NCBI RefSeq assembly: GCF_040536835.1
Contig: NZ_CP159578.1
Location: 1,054,001 to 1,118,000 of the forward strand
Direction of reading: 5' to 3'
DNA: 64,000 bases
Source: Salinicola endophyticus
Lineage (GTDB): Bacteria; Pseudomonadota; Gammaproteobacteria; Pseudomonadales; Halomonadaceae
Shown: piece after piece, positions 51,955 to 62,683 of the stretch
Position numbering within the stretch: the stretch's first letter is position 1
Layout: each line of letters opens with the position of its first letter
Made by a program: the position numbers and the translations under genes
The notes under the pieces: generated by a model
Told to the model about the DNA's origin: nothing
The model's database searches: none
Seen by the model: the letters and a program-made list of their open reading frames with translations, nothing else

Positions 51955-52509
51955 ATGAACAAGGGAACGAATCGGTCGTGCTGGGCCAGCCTGGCGCTGG
52001 TCTCTACCGCGGGCTTGCTGAGCGCCTGCGCGTCGCCGCAGGTCGGCCACGACGTGGTGGTCGAACGCCCGTCGGTACAGGGGCCGGTGGCGGTCAGTGC
52101 CGACCAGCTGTTCGATGCCGCCGATCATGATGGCAACGGCTATCTGACCCCGCTCGACGTCGAGCCGCTGGGGCTCGGCGGCAACTGGCACACGTTGGAT
52201 CTCAACGGTGACGGTCATCTGTCACGCCAGGAGTTCCGGGCCCAATTCGCCACGCCGTTGGTGCAGTCGACGCTGACGCTGCCCAATGATCTGCGCACCA
52301 CTCAACCGGTGGTGGATGACAGCTACCGCCTGCCACCGGAGCCAGCGTCCGAGCGTTACCACCCGGCGCCGAGCGACGCGCCGACGCCGGCGACCATCAG
52401 CGTGCCGGACAACGCGCCTATCGAGGTGCCGTTACTGATCGACGATGACGCGGCAGCCGGCGATGGCATGAGCGACGGCGAGGGCACCGCCAGCGGCAGT
52501 GCCAACTGA
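51955..52509 (+). CDS. EF-hand lipoprotein at the end of the lap cluster
   Basis: 184 residues. The lipobox is LLSAC (Cys at about residue 25), giving an acylated envelope protein. Two EF-hand calcium loops follow: DADHDGNGYLTP-like (about residues 57-68) and DLNGDGHLSRQEF (about 82-94). The last 75 residues are Pro/Ala/Asp-rich and likely disordered. It lies 47 bp after lapG on the same strand with a GAGGGAGA SD. This is not one of the named Lap proteins. A calcium-related role beside calcium-dependent LapG and RTX repeats is an attractive inference, not shown. Confidence 0.75.
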   Translation: MNKGTNRSCWASLALVSTAGLLSACASPQVGHDVVVERPSVQGPVAVSADQLFDAADHDGNGYLTPLDVEPLGLGGNWHTLDLNGDGHLSRQEFRAQFATPLVQSTLTLPNDLRTTQPVVDDSYRLPPEPASERYHPAPSDAPTPATISVPDNAPIEVPLLIDDDAAAGDGMSDGEGTASGSAN

Positions 52510-52652
52510 TTCCGATCCGGGGGCGTTCGCCAGTACGGTGCGATAGAGGAGACGACAGGCGTGTGCGAGAGGGCTGTCGCAGGCAGGTCGTCAGCGGCTA
52601 CGCTATCGCAGGACGGCCCCACACGAGAGGCCGGTCAGCGATGGGAATAACG

Positions 52653-52994
52653 ATGTTCCAATGGCTCAGGAGGTGGCTGCACCCCATGTCTGCGACGATA
52701 ACACGCTCGGCACAAGACCAGGCGGCAGTGAACGAGGCCGCGACACGACTGGCGCTCTACCACTTCCAGCGCTGCCCCTTCTGCGTGCGCGTGCGCCACC
52801 AGATCGAACGCCTGGACGTGCCGATCGAGCTGCGCGACATTCAACGCGACCCCGACCACCGGCGCGATCTGATCGCCGGCGGCGGACGCGGCATGGTGCC
52901 GTGTCTGCGTATCGCCCACGAGGATGGCCGTATCGAGTGGATGTACGAGTCGGCGGATATCAATCGTTACCTCGAGCAGCGCTTCGGTGGCTGA
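52653..52994 (+). CDS. glutaredoxin-like thioredoxin-fold protein
   Basis: 113 residues from the ATG at 52653 (GGGAA upstream); upstream ATG 52641 is possible. The redox motif CPFC follows ALYHFQR, then VRVRHQIERLDVPIELRDI, the cis-Pro region RGMVPCLRI, and MYESADINRYLEQRF, all typical of glutaredoxin/GST-N-terminal folds. The basic N-terminus (FQWLRRWLHP) precedes a linker. It probably reduces disulfides or glutathione mixed disulfides in the cytoplasm. Confidence 0.83.
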   Translation: MFQWLRRWLHPMSATITRSAQDQAAVNEAATRLALYHFQRCPFCVRVRHQIERLDVPIELRDIQRDPDHRRDLIAGGGRGMVPCLRIAHEDGRIEWMYESADINRYLEQRFGG

Positions 52995-53074
52995 GAACGC
53001 AATCGGGCGGTGACGCGGCGCCTCGGCTTTCCGTAAAATGAACGATCTTCATTCATCGTTCCAGGAGTGACCGT

Positions 53075-53353
53075 ATGGCACAGGCCAGCGCCCGCCACAT
53101 TCTCGTCGACAGCGAGCAGCAGTGTCTCGAGCTCAAGCAGCAGATCGAAGCCGGTAGCGACTTTGCCGAGGTCGCACGCCAGCACTCCAAGTGCCCCTCT
53201 GGCCGCCAGGGTGGCGAGCTGGGTACCTTCGGTCGTGGCCAGATGGTCAAGGAGTTCGACGAAGTCGTCTTCAACGGCGCCCTCAACGAAGTCCACGGCC
53301 CGGTCAAGACCCAGTTCGGTTATCACCTGCTGGAAGTCACCTCGCGCGGTTGA
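53075..53353 (+). CDS. ppiC: parvulin-type peptidyl-prolyl isomerase
   Basis: 92 residues, a stand-alone parvulin domain like E. coli PpiC/Par10: ARHILVDSEQQCLELKQQI, FAEVARQHSKCPSGRQGGEL, GTFGRGQMVKEFDEVVF, VKTQFGYHLLEVT. It has no signal peptide, so it is cytoplasmic. AGGAG precedes the ATG. A GAACGAT-N8-ATCGTTC inverted repeat lies just upstream at 53040-53061. Confidence 0.93.
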   Translation: MAQASARHILVDSEQQCLELKQQIEAGSDFAEVARQHSKCPSGRQGGELGTFGRGQMVKEFDEVVFNGALNEVHGPVKTQFGYHLLEVTSRG

Positions 53354-53530
53354 GCATGGCACGCCCCGCCGGGTGGCATACGTCTCCCGGCGGCGACGGG
53401 GCGGCACAAAACGTTACGCGTATTTCATCTTGACGACGTCCATATCGGTCTATCTTCAGAGAACGCGAGGCAGCGAGCAGTCGCTGCTCGCGGCGTGAAA
53501 GGGAAGTCCCACGTCAGCGAGGTGAATGTC

Positions 53531-53719
53531 ATGACTCAGCGTTCGAAAGCCGACAAGGCCGAAGGTACCATCGACAAGGTCGCCGGCAAGGTCAAGGAAG
53601 TGGCCGGCAAGGCGACCAAGGATCGCGAGCTGGAGGGCAAGGGCAAGGCCCAGCAGTCCAAGGGGCATCTCAAGTCCGCCAAGGGCGATCTCAAGGACGC
53701 CGCCAAACCGCGTCACTGA
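53531..53719 (+). CDS. CsbD-family stress-response protein
   Basis: 62 residues, very rich in Lys, Ala and Gly: KADKAEGTIDKVAGKVKEVA, then GKATKDRELEGKGKAQQSKG. This is the CsbD/YjbJ pattern of small, highly abundant stress proteins with unknown mechanism. The ATG at 53531 is preferred over 53495 because GAGGTG lies about 8 nt upstream and homology begins here. A perfect hairpin follows. Confidence 0.9.
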   Translation: MTQRSKADKAEGTIDKVAGKVKEVAGKATKDRELEGKGKAQQSKGHLKSAKGDLKDAAKPRH

Positions 53720-53736
53720 TCCGACCCGTCATCAGC

Positions 53737-53762
53737 ACGGCCCCGACATCTGTCGGGGCCGT
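53737..53762 (+). terminator. rho-independent-type terminator after csbD-like gene
   Basis: ACGGCCCCGACA (53737-53748) pairs perfectly with TGTCGGGGCCGT (53751-53762), followed by TGCGTTT. It lies between convergent genes and could serve both. Confidence 0.75.
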
Positions 53763-53813
53763 TGCGTTTATGGAGGGTGCTTGTGACAGGCGTGGGCGCC
53801 GGGCGCTCGCGCG

Positions 53814-55064
53814 TCAAATACGGTTGTCGCTGTTGTAGATGGCCAGGTCCAGCTCCTGCTCGCTCTTGCCGACCAGCGTGGTGACCATCAGGTCGCCGGC
53901 CACGTTGACGCTGGTACGCGCCATGTCGAGGATACGATCGACCCCGGCAACCACACCGATTGCCTCCAGCGGCAGGCCGATCTGGGCCAGCACGATCGAG
54001 AGCATGATCAGCCCCGCGCCGGGCACCCCGGCGGTGCCGATCGAGGCCAGAGTGCCGGTGAGGATGATCATGCCGTAATCGGTCATCGACAGATCGACGC
54101 CCACCAGCTGGGCGACGAACAGCGCAGCGACCCCCTGATAGATGGCGGTGCCGTCCATGTTGATGGTGGCGCCCACCGGTAGCACGAAGCTGGAGACCCC
54201 TTCTGAGACGCCGAGGTTCTTCTGCGCGCAGCGGATCGAGACCGGCAGCGTGCCCGACGACGAGGCCGAGGAGAACGCCACCACCAGGGCGTCGACGATT
54301 CCGCGCAGGTAGCGGCTCGGGTTGAGTCGGCCGAGCAGCGCGATCAGGCCGCTGTAGACCACCAGCACGTGCACGACGCAGGCCAGATAGACCACGCCGA
54401 TCACCTTGGCCAGCGGCAGCAGCACGTCCAGCCCGTACTGCCCCGAGACGTTGGCGATCAGGCCGAACACGCCGAACGGCGCAAACGCCATGACGATCGC
54501 GGTCAGCTTGTACATCGCCTCGGCGAAGCTCTCGAATACCCGCACCACCGGCTCGCCCTTGTCGCCGATCAGCATCAGCGAGATACCCAGGCCGATGGCG
54601 AAGACGATGATCTGCAGGATGTTGCCCTCGATCATCGCCTGCAGCGGGTTGTTGGGCACCAGACCGACCAGGATGTCGATCAGCGAGGGCGCCTCGCCCG
54701 CCTGCTGTGGGGCGCTCATCGAGGCGTCGGCGCCGACCCCCGGCTGGAACAGCGTCGCCGCGACCAGACCGATGGCGATGGCGAAAGCGGTGGTGATCAA
54801 GTAGAGCGCGATGGTGCGGGCACCCACGCGGCCCATCTTCTGCGGGTCACGCATGCCGGTGATCCCCACCACCAGGGTGGAGAACACCAGGGGCACGATC
54901 AGCATCTTGATGCCGTTGATGAAGATGTCGCCGAGCGGCTTGAACAGACTGGCGTCCTTGCCCATCAGGGCGCCGGCGAGAATACCCAGCAGCAGGCCGG
55001 CGATGATCTTCTGCCACAGCGGAATACGTCGCCACAGGTTGGGTCGGGCATTGTTCGTTGTCAT
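53814..55064 (-). CDS. dicarboxylate/amino acid:cation symporter (DAACS family)
   Basis: 416 residues. Family motifs are SSASSSGTLPVSIRCAQ (re-entrant hairpin 1), LPVGATINMDGTAIYQGVAA (TM7 NMDGT), SIGTAGVPGAGLIMLSIVL (hairpin 2) and DRILDMARTSVNVAGD (TM8 Asp/Arg). The Arg in DMARTSVNV is typical of dicarboxylate- or acidic-amino-acid-selective members such as GltP and DctA. AAGGAG precedes the ATG. The exact substrate (glutamate, aspartate or C4-dicarboxylate) is not settled by sequence. Confidence 0.9.
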   Translation of the reverse strand: MTTNNARPNLWRRIPLWQKIIAGLLLGILAGALMGKDASLFKPLGDIFINGIKMLIVPLVFSTLVVGITGMRDPQKMGRVGARTIALYLITTAFAIAIGLVAATLFQPGVGADASMSAPQQAGEAPSLIDILVGLVPNNPLQAMIEGNILQIIVFAIGLGISLMLIGDKGEPVVRVFESFAEAMYKLTAIVMAFAPFGVFGLIANVSGQYGLDVLLPLAKVIGVVYLACVVHVLVVYSGLIALLGRLNPSRYLRGIVDALVVAFSSASSSGTLPVSIRCAQKNLGVSEGVSSFVLPVGATINMDGTAIYQGVAALFVAQLVGVDLSMTDYGMIILTGTLASIGTAGVPGAGLIMLSIVLAQIGLPLEAIGVVAGVDRILDMARTSVNVAGDLMVTTLVGKSEQELDLAIYNSDNRI

Positions 55065-55200
55065 TCACGGGCTCCTTGCGCAGGCCAGATTGCCGGGGGC
55101 AAAAGCGCGCATTCTACCCATCCCGCAGACGTTTGCGATCCGTCCATTCACAACCGGGATACGCTATAACCCGATTGCGACCAAAGTCGCGTGTGGCGCC

Positions 55201-55238
55201 CGCTGCTGCCACGCGCCGCTCGGCGCGTGGCAGCAGCG
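55201..55238 (-). terminator. perfect 18-bp hairpin after thiC
   Basis: CGCTGCTGCCACGCGCCG (55201-55218) and its exact complement (55221-55238) are separated by CT, starting 6 nt after the thiC stop. There is no T-tract, so it may stabilise the 3' end rather than terminate by itself. The rest of the 55065-55244 gap shows nothing else. Confidence 0.65.
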
Positions 55239-55244
55239 ATGTCG

Positions 55245-57146
<1,902 letters not shown>

Positions 57147-57242
57147 TCAAGTCAGGCCGGCGCACAGCGTAGGCGGGGGGAGGTTGGATGGGGCGTGAGC
57201 GCGGACCGAGAGCGTGGACCGATAGCACCGACCTCCGCTTGA

Positions 57243-57350
57243 TCCCTACGCCGGTACTAGCCGGATCAGGTTCGTCGGGATCCGTCGTGGCGCCGGGCCC
57301 GGGAGGGCACTGCGCAGGACGATCTCAGCCGGTTCCACCGGCACCCCGTC
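57243..57350 (-). ncRNA. TPP riboswitch (THI element)
   Basis: On the minus strand the RNA reads GACGGGGTGCC...GGCTGAGATCG, the conserved CUGAGA pyrimidine-sensing arm, then GAACCTGATCCGGCTAGTA and ACCGGCGTAGGGA, the pyrophosphate-sensing ACCUGAU...GUAGGGA arm. The variable P3 stem lies between (about 57285-57320). About 120 nt separate it from the thiC start, room for an expression platform that I could not resolve. Confidence 0.93.
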
Positions 57351-57364
57351 AAGCGTCGATGCCG

Positions 57365-57387
57365 GCGCCCGGCGAGTGGCCGGGCGC
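57365..57387 (-). terminator. GC-rich hairpin between anmK and the TPP riboswitch
   Basis: GCGCCCGGC (57365-57373) pairs with GCCGGGCGC (57379-57387) around a 5-nt loop, 38 nt after the anmK stop. There is no T-tract. It probably separates anmK transcription from thiC. Confidence 0.5.
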
Positions 57388-57425
57388 AGACATCCCGGCC
57401 AGTCTGGGGGAGCGCAGAGAGCGGG

Positions 57426-58568
57426 TCAAGCGGGTGCGTTGGCCCGTGCCAGCCTGCCACCGGGCTGGGGCGCGGCCACGCCGGTGGTGAGCGGAAAGCT
57501 CAGCGGCAGGTCGCGCAGCGAGCGCATGGCCAGGTAGGCGAAACACTCGGCCTCGATCGCGTCCCCGCGCCAGCCGACGGCATCGGCGAGCTGCACCTCG
57601 GCACCGGTGCGGTGGGCGAGTTCGCGCATCAGCGTGGGGTTGCGGCGCCCGCCGCCGCACACCACGATCCGCTCGGGCCGCTGCGGCAGCAGGGCCATTG
57701 CCCGGGCCACGGCGGCGGCGGTGAAGGCGGTCAGGGTGGCGGCGCCATCTTCCAGCGTCAGCCCTGCGGCCATCTCCGCCTGGAAGTCGAAGCGATCCAA
57801 CGACTTGGGGTAGGGCGCGGCGAGGTAGGGGTGTTCGAGCAGTGTCTGAAGCCGCTGCTCATCTACCTGCCCGCGGGCGGCGATGAGGCCGTCGCGGTCC
57901 ATCGCCGCGCCGGTGTGCTGGCGCACCCAGTCATCGATCGGCGCGTTGGCGGGGCCGGTATCGAAGGCGATCAGACGCCCCTGGTCGGATGGCTCGCCGT
58001 CCCACCAGGAGAGATTGGCGACACCGCCGAGGTTGAGCACCAGACTCTCGGCGCCGGCACCCAGGCGTTGCAGCAGCGCGCGATGATAGACCGCCGACAG
58101 CGGTGCCCCCTGGCCGCCGCGCTCGACGTCCGCACTGCGGAAGTCGTAGACCACGTCGCTGCCCACCAGGCGTGCCATCAGCTGGCCATCGCCCAGTTGG
58201 CGAGTGGCGCCGCGGCGCCCCGCCACCGGCGGGCGGTGGAGCACGGTCTGGCCGTGGAAGCCGACCGCACTGAGCTGTTCGGGACGGAAGCCGTGCCGGG
58301 CGAGGAAGTCGCTCACGGCGGTGGACTGCGCCTCGGTCAGCGCGGCCTCGGCGCGGCGGAAGATCGCCGGCTCGGGGCCTTCGAAGTTCCACGCCCGGGC
58401 GGCCTCGAGGGCCTCGGCCAGCAGCGGGCGAATATCCTCGGCGTAGGGCACCAGCTCGTAGGGGCCGAACTCGTCGATGGTATCGCCATCGCTGCGCAGC
58501 ATGGCGATATCGATGTTGCCATCGAGCACGGTGCCGGTCATGAGACCGAGGCTCCAGCCGGATTGCAT
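57426..58568 (-). CDS. anmK: anhydro-N-acetylmuramic acid kinase-like protein
   Basis: 380 residues, the normal AnmK length. It matches the family at [60 protein letters not shown] and [16 protein letters not shown]. The ATP-loop start reads [17 protein letters not shown] instead of the E. coli-like GLMSGTSLDG, marking a divergent subgroup. AnmK phosphorylates 1,6-anhydroMurNAc in peptidoglycan recycling. The start at 58568 is chosen for AGGAGA about 8 nt upstream. Confidence 0.8.
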   Translation of the reverse strand: MQSGWSLGLMTGTVLDGNIDIAMLRSDGDTIDEFGPYELVPYAEDIRPLLAEALEAARAWNFEGPEPAIFRRAEAALTEAQSTAVSDFLARHGFRPEQLSAVGFHGQTVLHRPPVAGRRGATRQLGDGQLMARLVGSDVVYDFRSADVERGGQGAPLSAVYHRALLQRLGAGAESLVLNLGGVANLSWWDGEPSDQGRLIAFDTGPANAPIDDWVRQHTGAAMDRDGLIAARGQVDEQRLQTLLEHPYLAAPYPKSLDRFDFQAEMAAGLTLEDGAATLTAFTAAAVARAMALLPQRPERIVVCGGGRRNPTLMRELAHRTGAEVQLADAVGWRGDAIEAECFAYLAMRSLRDLPLSFPLTTGVAAPQPGGRLARANAPA

Positions 58569-58705
58569 GGTGGCGTCTCCTGTGTGCATGAAGCGGGTAT
58601 GACGACGGTATGACGCACGCGTCGTGATGAGCTGGCTCGGCGCGAGCGGGTCTGGCGCAGACTCTACCGGCTGCGGGCGGCCGCGCAAAGCCGGCGCGCG
58701 GCGGT

Positions 58706-59596
58706 TCAGCCGGCGATGGCATCGCGCACGATCTGAATGAAGTGCTGCGCCTGTGGCGTCAGGTGATGGCGCGGATGGGTCAGCCACACCTCGGAGCGCG
58801 CGTCGGCATCACTGATCGGACGGTAGCGCACGTTATCGATATGGATATGGCGGAACGACTCGGGCAGCAGCGAGACACCCAGTCCGCTGGCGACCAGGCT
58901 GATGATGGTATTGGGGCCGCCGACCTCCTGGACCAGACGCGGCGTCAGCCCGCGCTGGGCGAACAGCACGTTGAACTGGTCGAGCAGACCGGTACCGGCC
59001 GCGGGCGAGAAGTAGACGAAGGGCTGGGTGGCCAGCTCGGCCAGACTCAGCGGGGTATCGGCCGCGCCGAGCTCGCTCTGGGCATTGACCACGGCCACCA
59101 GCGGTTCGCGGATCAGGGTGAAGGCTGAAAGCTCCGGCGGAAGCGTGGCCGGGCGCATGATGCCGATATCCAGATCGCCCTCCAGCAGCGGGGGGATCTG
59201 GCGCTGGCTGTTGAGCTCGTGCATGCGCAGGTCGACGTCGGGGTAGCGCTGGCGATACTGCGTCAGCGTGCGTGGCAGCAGCGGGGTCAGCGGCACCGAG
59301 GTGGTGAAGCCGATACGCAACTGGCCGCTCTCGCCGCGGCCGATGCGAGAGACCAGCCGCGAGGCACGCTCGGCGCGGGCGAGCACCTCGCGCGCCTCGA
59401 CGAGGAACAGCTCGCCCGCGGCGGTCAGCGCCACACGGCGATTGGTGCGTACCAGCAGCCGCCCCCCCAGCTCCTCCTCCAACGCCTTGATCTGCTGACT
59501 CAACGGTGGCTGGGAGATGCCCAGACGGGCGGCGGCGCGGCTGAAGTGCAGCTCCTCGGCCACGGCGACGAAGTAGCGCAGGGTTCGCAGTTCCAT
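58706..59596 (-). CDS. LysR-family transcriptional regulator
   Basis: 296 residues. The N-terminal winged HTH is textbook Lys[41 protein letters not shown]. The rest is the periplasmic-binding-protein-like co-inducer domain, resembling BenM/CatM-type regulators ([40 protein letters not shown]). It is divergent from an MFS transporter gene, the usual arrangement for a LysR regulator and its target. The effector is unknown. Confidence 0.9.
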   Translation of the reverse strand: MELRTLRYFVAVAEELHFSRAAARLGISQPPLSQQIKALEEELGGRLLVRTNRRVALTAAGELFLVEAREVLARAERASRLVSRIGRGESGQLRIGFTTSVPLTPLLPRTLTQYRQRYPDVDLRMHELNSQRQIPPLLEGDLDIGIMRPATLPPELSAFTLIREPLVAVVNAQSELGAADTPLSLAELATQPFVYFSPAAGTGLLDQFNVLFAQRGLTPRLVQEVGGPNTIISLVASGLGVSLLPESFRHIHIDNVRYRPISDADARSEVWLTHPRHHLTPQAQHFIQIVRDAIAG

Positions 59597-59738
59597 GGTC
59601 TCGTCCGCGGGAATGATACTTATAGCCTATCAAAAACTACGAATCATATATTCGAAATAAGGCTTGCGCGGGCTTATGCTGAGGCCTGCACCGGCGCGCG
59701 GCAGCCAGCGCGCGGCCGCTTTCATCAGGAGTCTCGAC
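59597..59738. promoter_or_regulatory. LysR/MFS divergent promoter region
   Basis: The AT-rich part at about 59612-59660 holds two inverted repeats: ATAG-C-CTAT (59622-59630) and CGAAT-N5-ATTCG (59640-59654). Both are candidate LysR binding sites; neither is proven. Confidence 0.45.
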
Positions 59739-61040
59739 TTGCCCCGCCACCGCCCCCTTGCGCCGCTGCGCGATGCCACCTTGGATGCCAACCGATCGCT
59801 GAACGACACCGCCGAGCGTCTCGAGGCGGAGGCCGCCGAGGGCGCCTTCATCGAGCGCGGCCGGCGCGGCTATCGGCCCACCATGCTGGCACTGTTCCTG
59901 GGCGCCTTCTCGACGTTCGTGCTGCTCTACTGCGTGCAGCCGATCATGCCGATTCTCTCCGACGCCTTCGGCATCGACGCCGCGACCAGCAGTCTGTCGC
60001 TCTCGGTCGCCACCGGCATGCTGGCGATCGGTCTGCTGATCACCGGGCCGATCTCGGATGCCGTGGGGCGCAAGTCGATCATGTCGGTGGCACTGCTGGC
60101 GGCCTCGACCTGCACGCTGCTGGCGGCGTTGATGCCGAGCTGGTCCGGAGTCCTGGTGATGCGGGCGCTGGCGGGGTTGTCACTGTCGGGGCTCTGCGCG
60201 GTGGCGATGACCTATCTCAACGAGGAGATCCATCCGCGCTATGTGGGGCTGTCGATGGGGCTCTACATCAGCGGCAACAGCATCGGCGGGATGAGTGGAC
60301 GCCTGATCAGCGGGGTGATGGTGGACTGGGTGCCGTGGCGCTGGACGCTGGCGATCATCGGCCTGGTCGCGCTGCTTGCCGCGCTGCTGTTCATTCGTTG
60401 GCTGCCACCGTCGCGTCACTTCACGCCGCGGCCGTTCAATGCGCGCAGCGTACTCTCCGGCTTCGCGGTGCACTTCAAGGATCGCGGGCTGCCGCTTTTG
60501 TTCCTCGAAGCCTTCCTGCTCATGGGCGGCTTCGTCACCCTCTACAACTACATCGCCTATCGTCTGCTGGCGGAGCCCTATCAGGTCAGTCAGGCGCTGG
60601 TGGGGCTACTCTCCATCGCCTATCTCTCCGGCACCTACAGCTCGGCCTGGGCCGGCTCGCTGGCCGATCGCCTGGGGCGGCCGCGCATCTTCTGGCTGTT
60701 CATCGTGATGATGCTGGTGGGGCTGGCGCTCACCCTGCTCGAGTCGATCAGTCTGATTCTGGTCGGCATCCTGATCTTTACCTTCGGTTTCTTCGCCGCC
60801 CATTCGCTGGCCAGCGGCTGGGTCGGGCAGCGTGCCCGGCAAGCCAAGGGACAGGCGTCTTCGCTCTATCTGTTCAGCTACTATCTGGGCTCCAGTGTCG
60901 CCGGCACCCTCGGCGGTGCCTTCTGGTACTGGGGCGGCTGGCACGGCGTGGCGCTGTTCATCGGGGGACTGCTGCTCGTGGCGCTAATGATCGGCGTGCT
61001 CTGCCTGCGCCGCCTGGAAGCGCCCGGCGCGGCCGGGTGA
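59739..61040 (+). CDS. MFS transporter, YnfM-like
   Basis: About 433 residues with 12 hydrophobic segments after a 50-residue hydrophilic N-terminus. MFS motifs are visible: GPISDAVGRKSIM between TM2 and TM3, MRALAGLSLSGLCAVAMTYL in TM4, and LADRLGRPRIF between TM8 and TM9. It resembles the YnfM/arabinose-efflux-permease group. A TTG at 59739 with AGGAG 8 nt upstream is the best start; the ATG at 59664 has no SD. It is divergent from the LysR gene that probably controls it. A strong hairpin follows. Confidence 0.85.
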   Translation: MPRHRPLAPLRDATLDANRSLNDTAERLEAEAAEGAFIERGRRGYRPTMLALFLGAFSTFVLLYCVQPIMPILSDAFGIDAATSSLSLSVATGMLAIGLLITGPISDAVGRKSIMSVALLAASTCTLLAALMPSWSGVLVMRALAGLSLSGLCAVAMTYLNEEIHPRYVGLSMGLYISGNSIGGMSGRLISGVMVDWVPWRWTLAIIGLVALLAALLFIRWLPPSRHFTPRPFNARSVLSGFAVHFKDRGLPLLFLEAFLLMGGFVTLYNYIAYRLLAEPYQVSQALVGLLSIAYLSGTYSSAWAGSLADRLGRPRIFWLFIVMMLVGLALTLLESISLILVGILIFTFGFFAAHSLASGWVGQRARQAKGQASSLYLFSYYLGSSVAGTLGGAFWYWGGWHGVALFIGGLLLVALMIGVLCLRRLEAPGAAG

Positions 61041-61048
61041 CACCAACG

Positions 61049-61077
61049 CCAGGGGCCGGTCACTGACCGGCCCCTGG
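61049..61077 (+). terminator. 14-bp hairpin after the MFS gene
   Basis: CCAGGGGCCGGTCA (61049-61062) and its exact complement (61064-61077) follow the stop by 8 nt. Two tandem copies of GCTGTTTCATCCGG (61077-61104) come right after. Confidence 0.7.
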
Positions 61078-61178
61078 CTGTTTCATCCGGGCTGTTTCAT
61101 CCGGGCTATCTCTCTCTGGCTATCTCGTTCGGGCGTTCACTCGAATGAGGCTAACCGGCGAGACCGATGCCGCCAGGT

Positions 61179-61604
<426 letters not shown>

Positions 61605-61715
61605 GGTGTGCGCTCCTCGTGTTGTGTGTCGGCTCAGTTTGATGGCGAAAAAAATCGATGGAAAGCGGATAATATTGCAGTCTGATATCGAAAATCATGG
61701 ATTCAGGGCGACATC

Positions 61716-62600
61716 ATGCTGCGCGAACTCAAGACCTTTCTGGCGGTCGTGCGCCACGGCACCTTTTCGGCCGCCGGCGGTGCGGTGGGGCTGACCCAGT
61801 CGGCGGTGAGTGCGCAGATTCGCAACCTGGAAGCGGACATCGGTGAGCCACTGTTCGAGCGCACCGGGCGTGCCGTGCGCCTCAACGCGGCGGGGCGGCG
61901 CCTGCTACCGCAGGCCGAGAGCATGCTCGAGCTGGCCGCGCGCATTCGCGCTTCCACCGGCGACGAACTGAGCGGCGACTGGCATCTCGGCGCCATCGCC
62001 AGCGTCCAGAGCGGACGCCTGCCGGCGATTCTCGCGACGCTGGCGGCGCGTGCACCGGGCGTGATGACGCGGGTGGTACCCGGGGTGTCGCTGGCGTTGC
62101 TCGATCAGGTCGACAAGGGCGATCTGGACATGGCGCTGATCGTCAAACCGCCGTTCGCGCTGCCGCGGGACCTGCACGCCTGCGTCGTCGCCCGCGAGCC
62201 CTTCGTGCTCATTGCCCCGCCGGCCAGCCAGGAAACGACCCTGGAAGCACTGCTGATGCGCCATCCGCTGGTGCTCTACGACCGCGGCTCGTTCGGCGGG
62301 CGTCAGGTGGTGCGCTTTCTCGAGCGTCAGGGGCTGCGCCCTGAGATTCGGCTCGAGCTCGACGAGATCGATGCCATTGCGCGTCTGGTGGCCTGTGGTC
62401 TGGGCGTGGCGCTGATTCCGCGTACCGGCATGTGGTGCTTGCAGTCGCCGCTGCCGGTGCGCGTGCTGTCGCTCGGCGAACGTGTCTTCCACCGTGAGCT
62501 GGTGATGGTGTCGCGTCTGCCACCGGAACAGTCCGCGCTGGTGGCGCTGGTCGAAGAGGCGCTGCTGGCCGAGGCTGGCACGCCGCTGTCGACGAACTGA
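61716..62600 (+). CDS. LysR-family transcriptional regulator
   Basis: 294 residues. The HTH reads LKTFLAVVRHGTFSAAGGAV, GLTQSAVSAQIRNLEADIGE. The co-inducer domain spans about residues 88-290. It is transcribed away from the VOC gene across an AT-rich 111-bp gap (61605-61715), so that gene is the likely target. The effector is unknown. Confidence 0.88.
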   Translation: MLRELKTFLAVVRHGTFSAAGGAVGLTQSAVSAQIRNLEADIGEPLFERTGRAVRLNAAGRRLLPQAESMLELAARIRASTGDELSGDWHLGAIASVQSGRLPAILATLAARAPGVMTRVVPGVSLALLDQVDKGDLDMALIVKPPFALPRDLHACVVAREPFVLIAPPASQETTLEALLMRHPLVLYDRGSFGGRQVVRFLERQGLRPEIRLELDEIDAIARLVACGLGVALIPRTGMWCLQSPLPVRVLSLGERVFHRELVMVSRLPPEQSALVALVEEALLAEAGTPLSTN

Positions 62601-62683
62601 TGCAATGATTGGGAGAAAATCATTCGCTTTTTTCGCCCCATCTGTGGCCTAGACTGCCCTCTAACGCCATTCAGGAGCTTCTC

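Noticed and set aside
53040..53061. GAACGAT-N8-ATCGTTC before ppiC as a terminator of the preceding gene
   Set aside because: The stem is only 7 bp, AT-containing and without a T-tract, and sits too close to the ppiC start; an operator or chance is as likely.
59219..61066. 615-codon plus-strand frame spanning the LysR/MFS border
   Set aside because: It runs through a divergent promoter region and two well-supported genes, with no recognisable domain.
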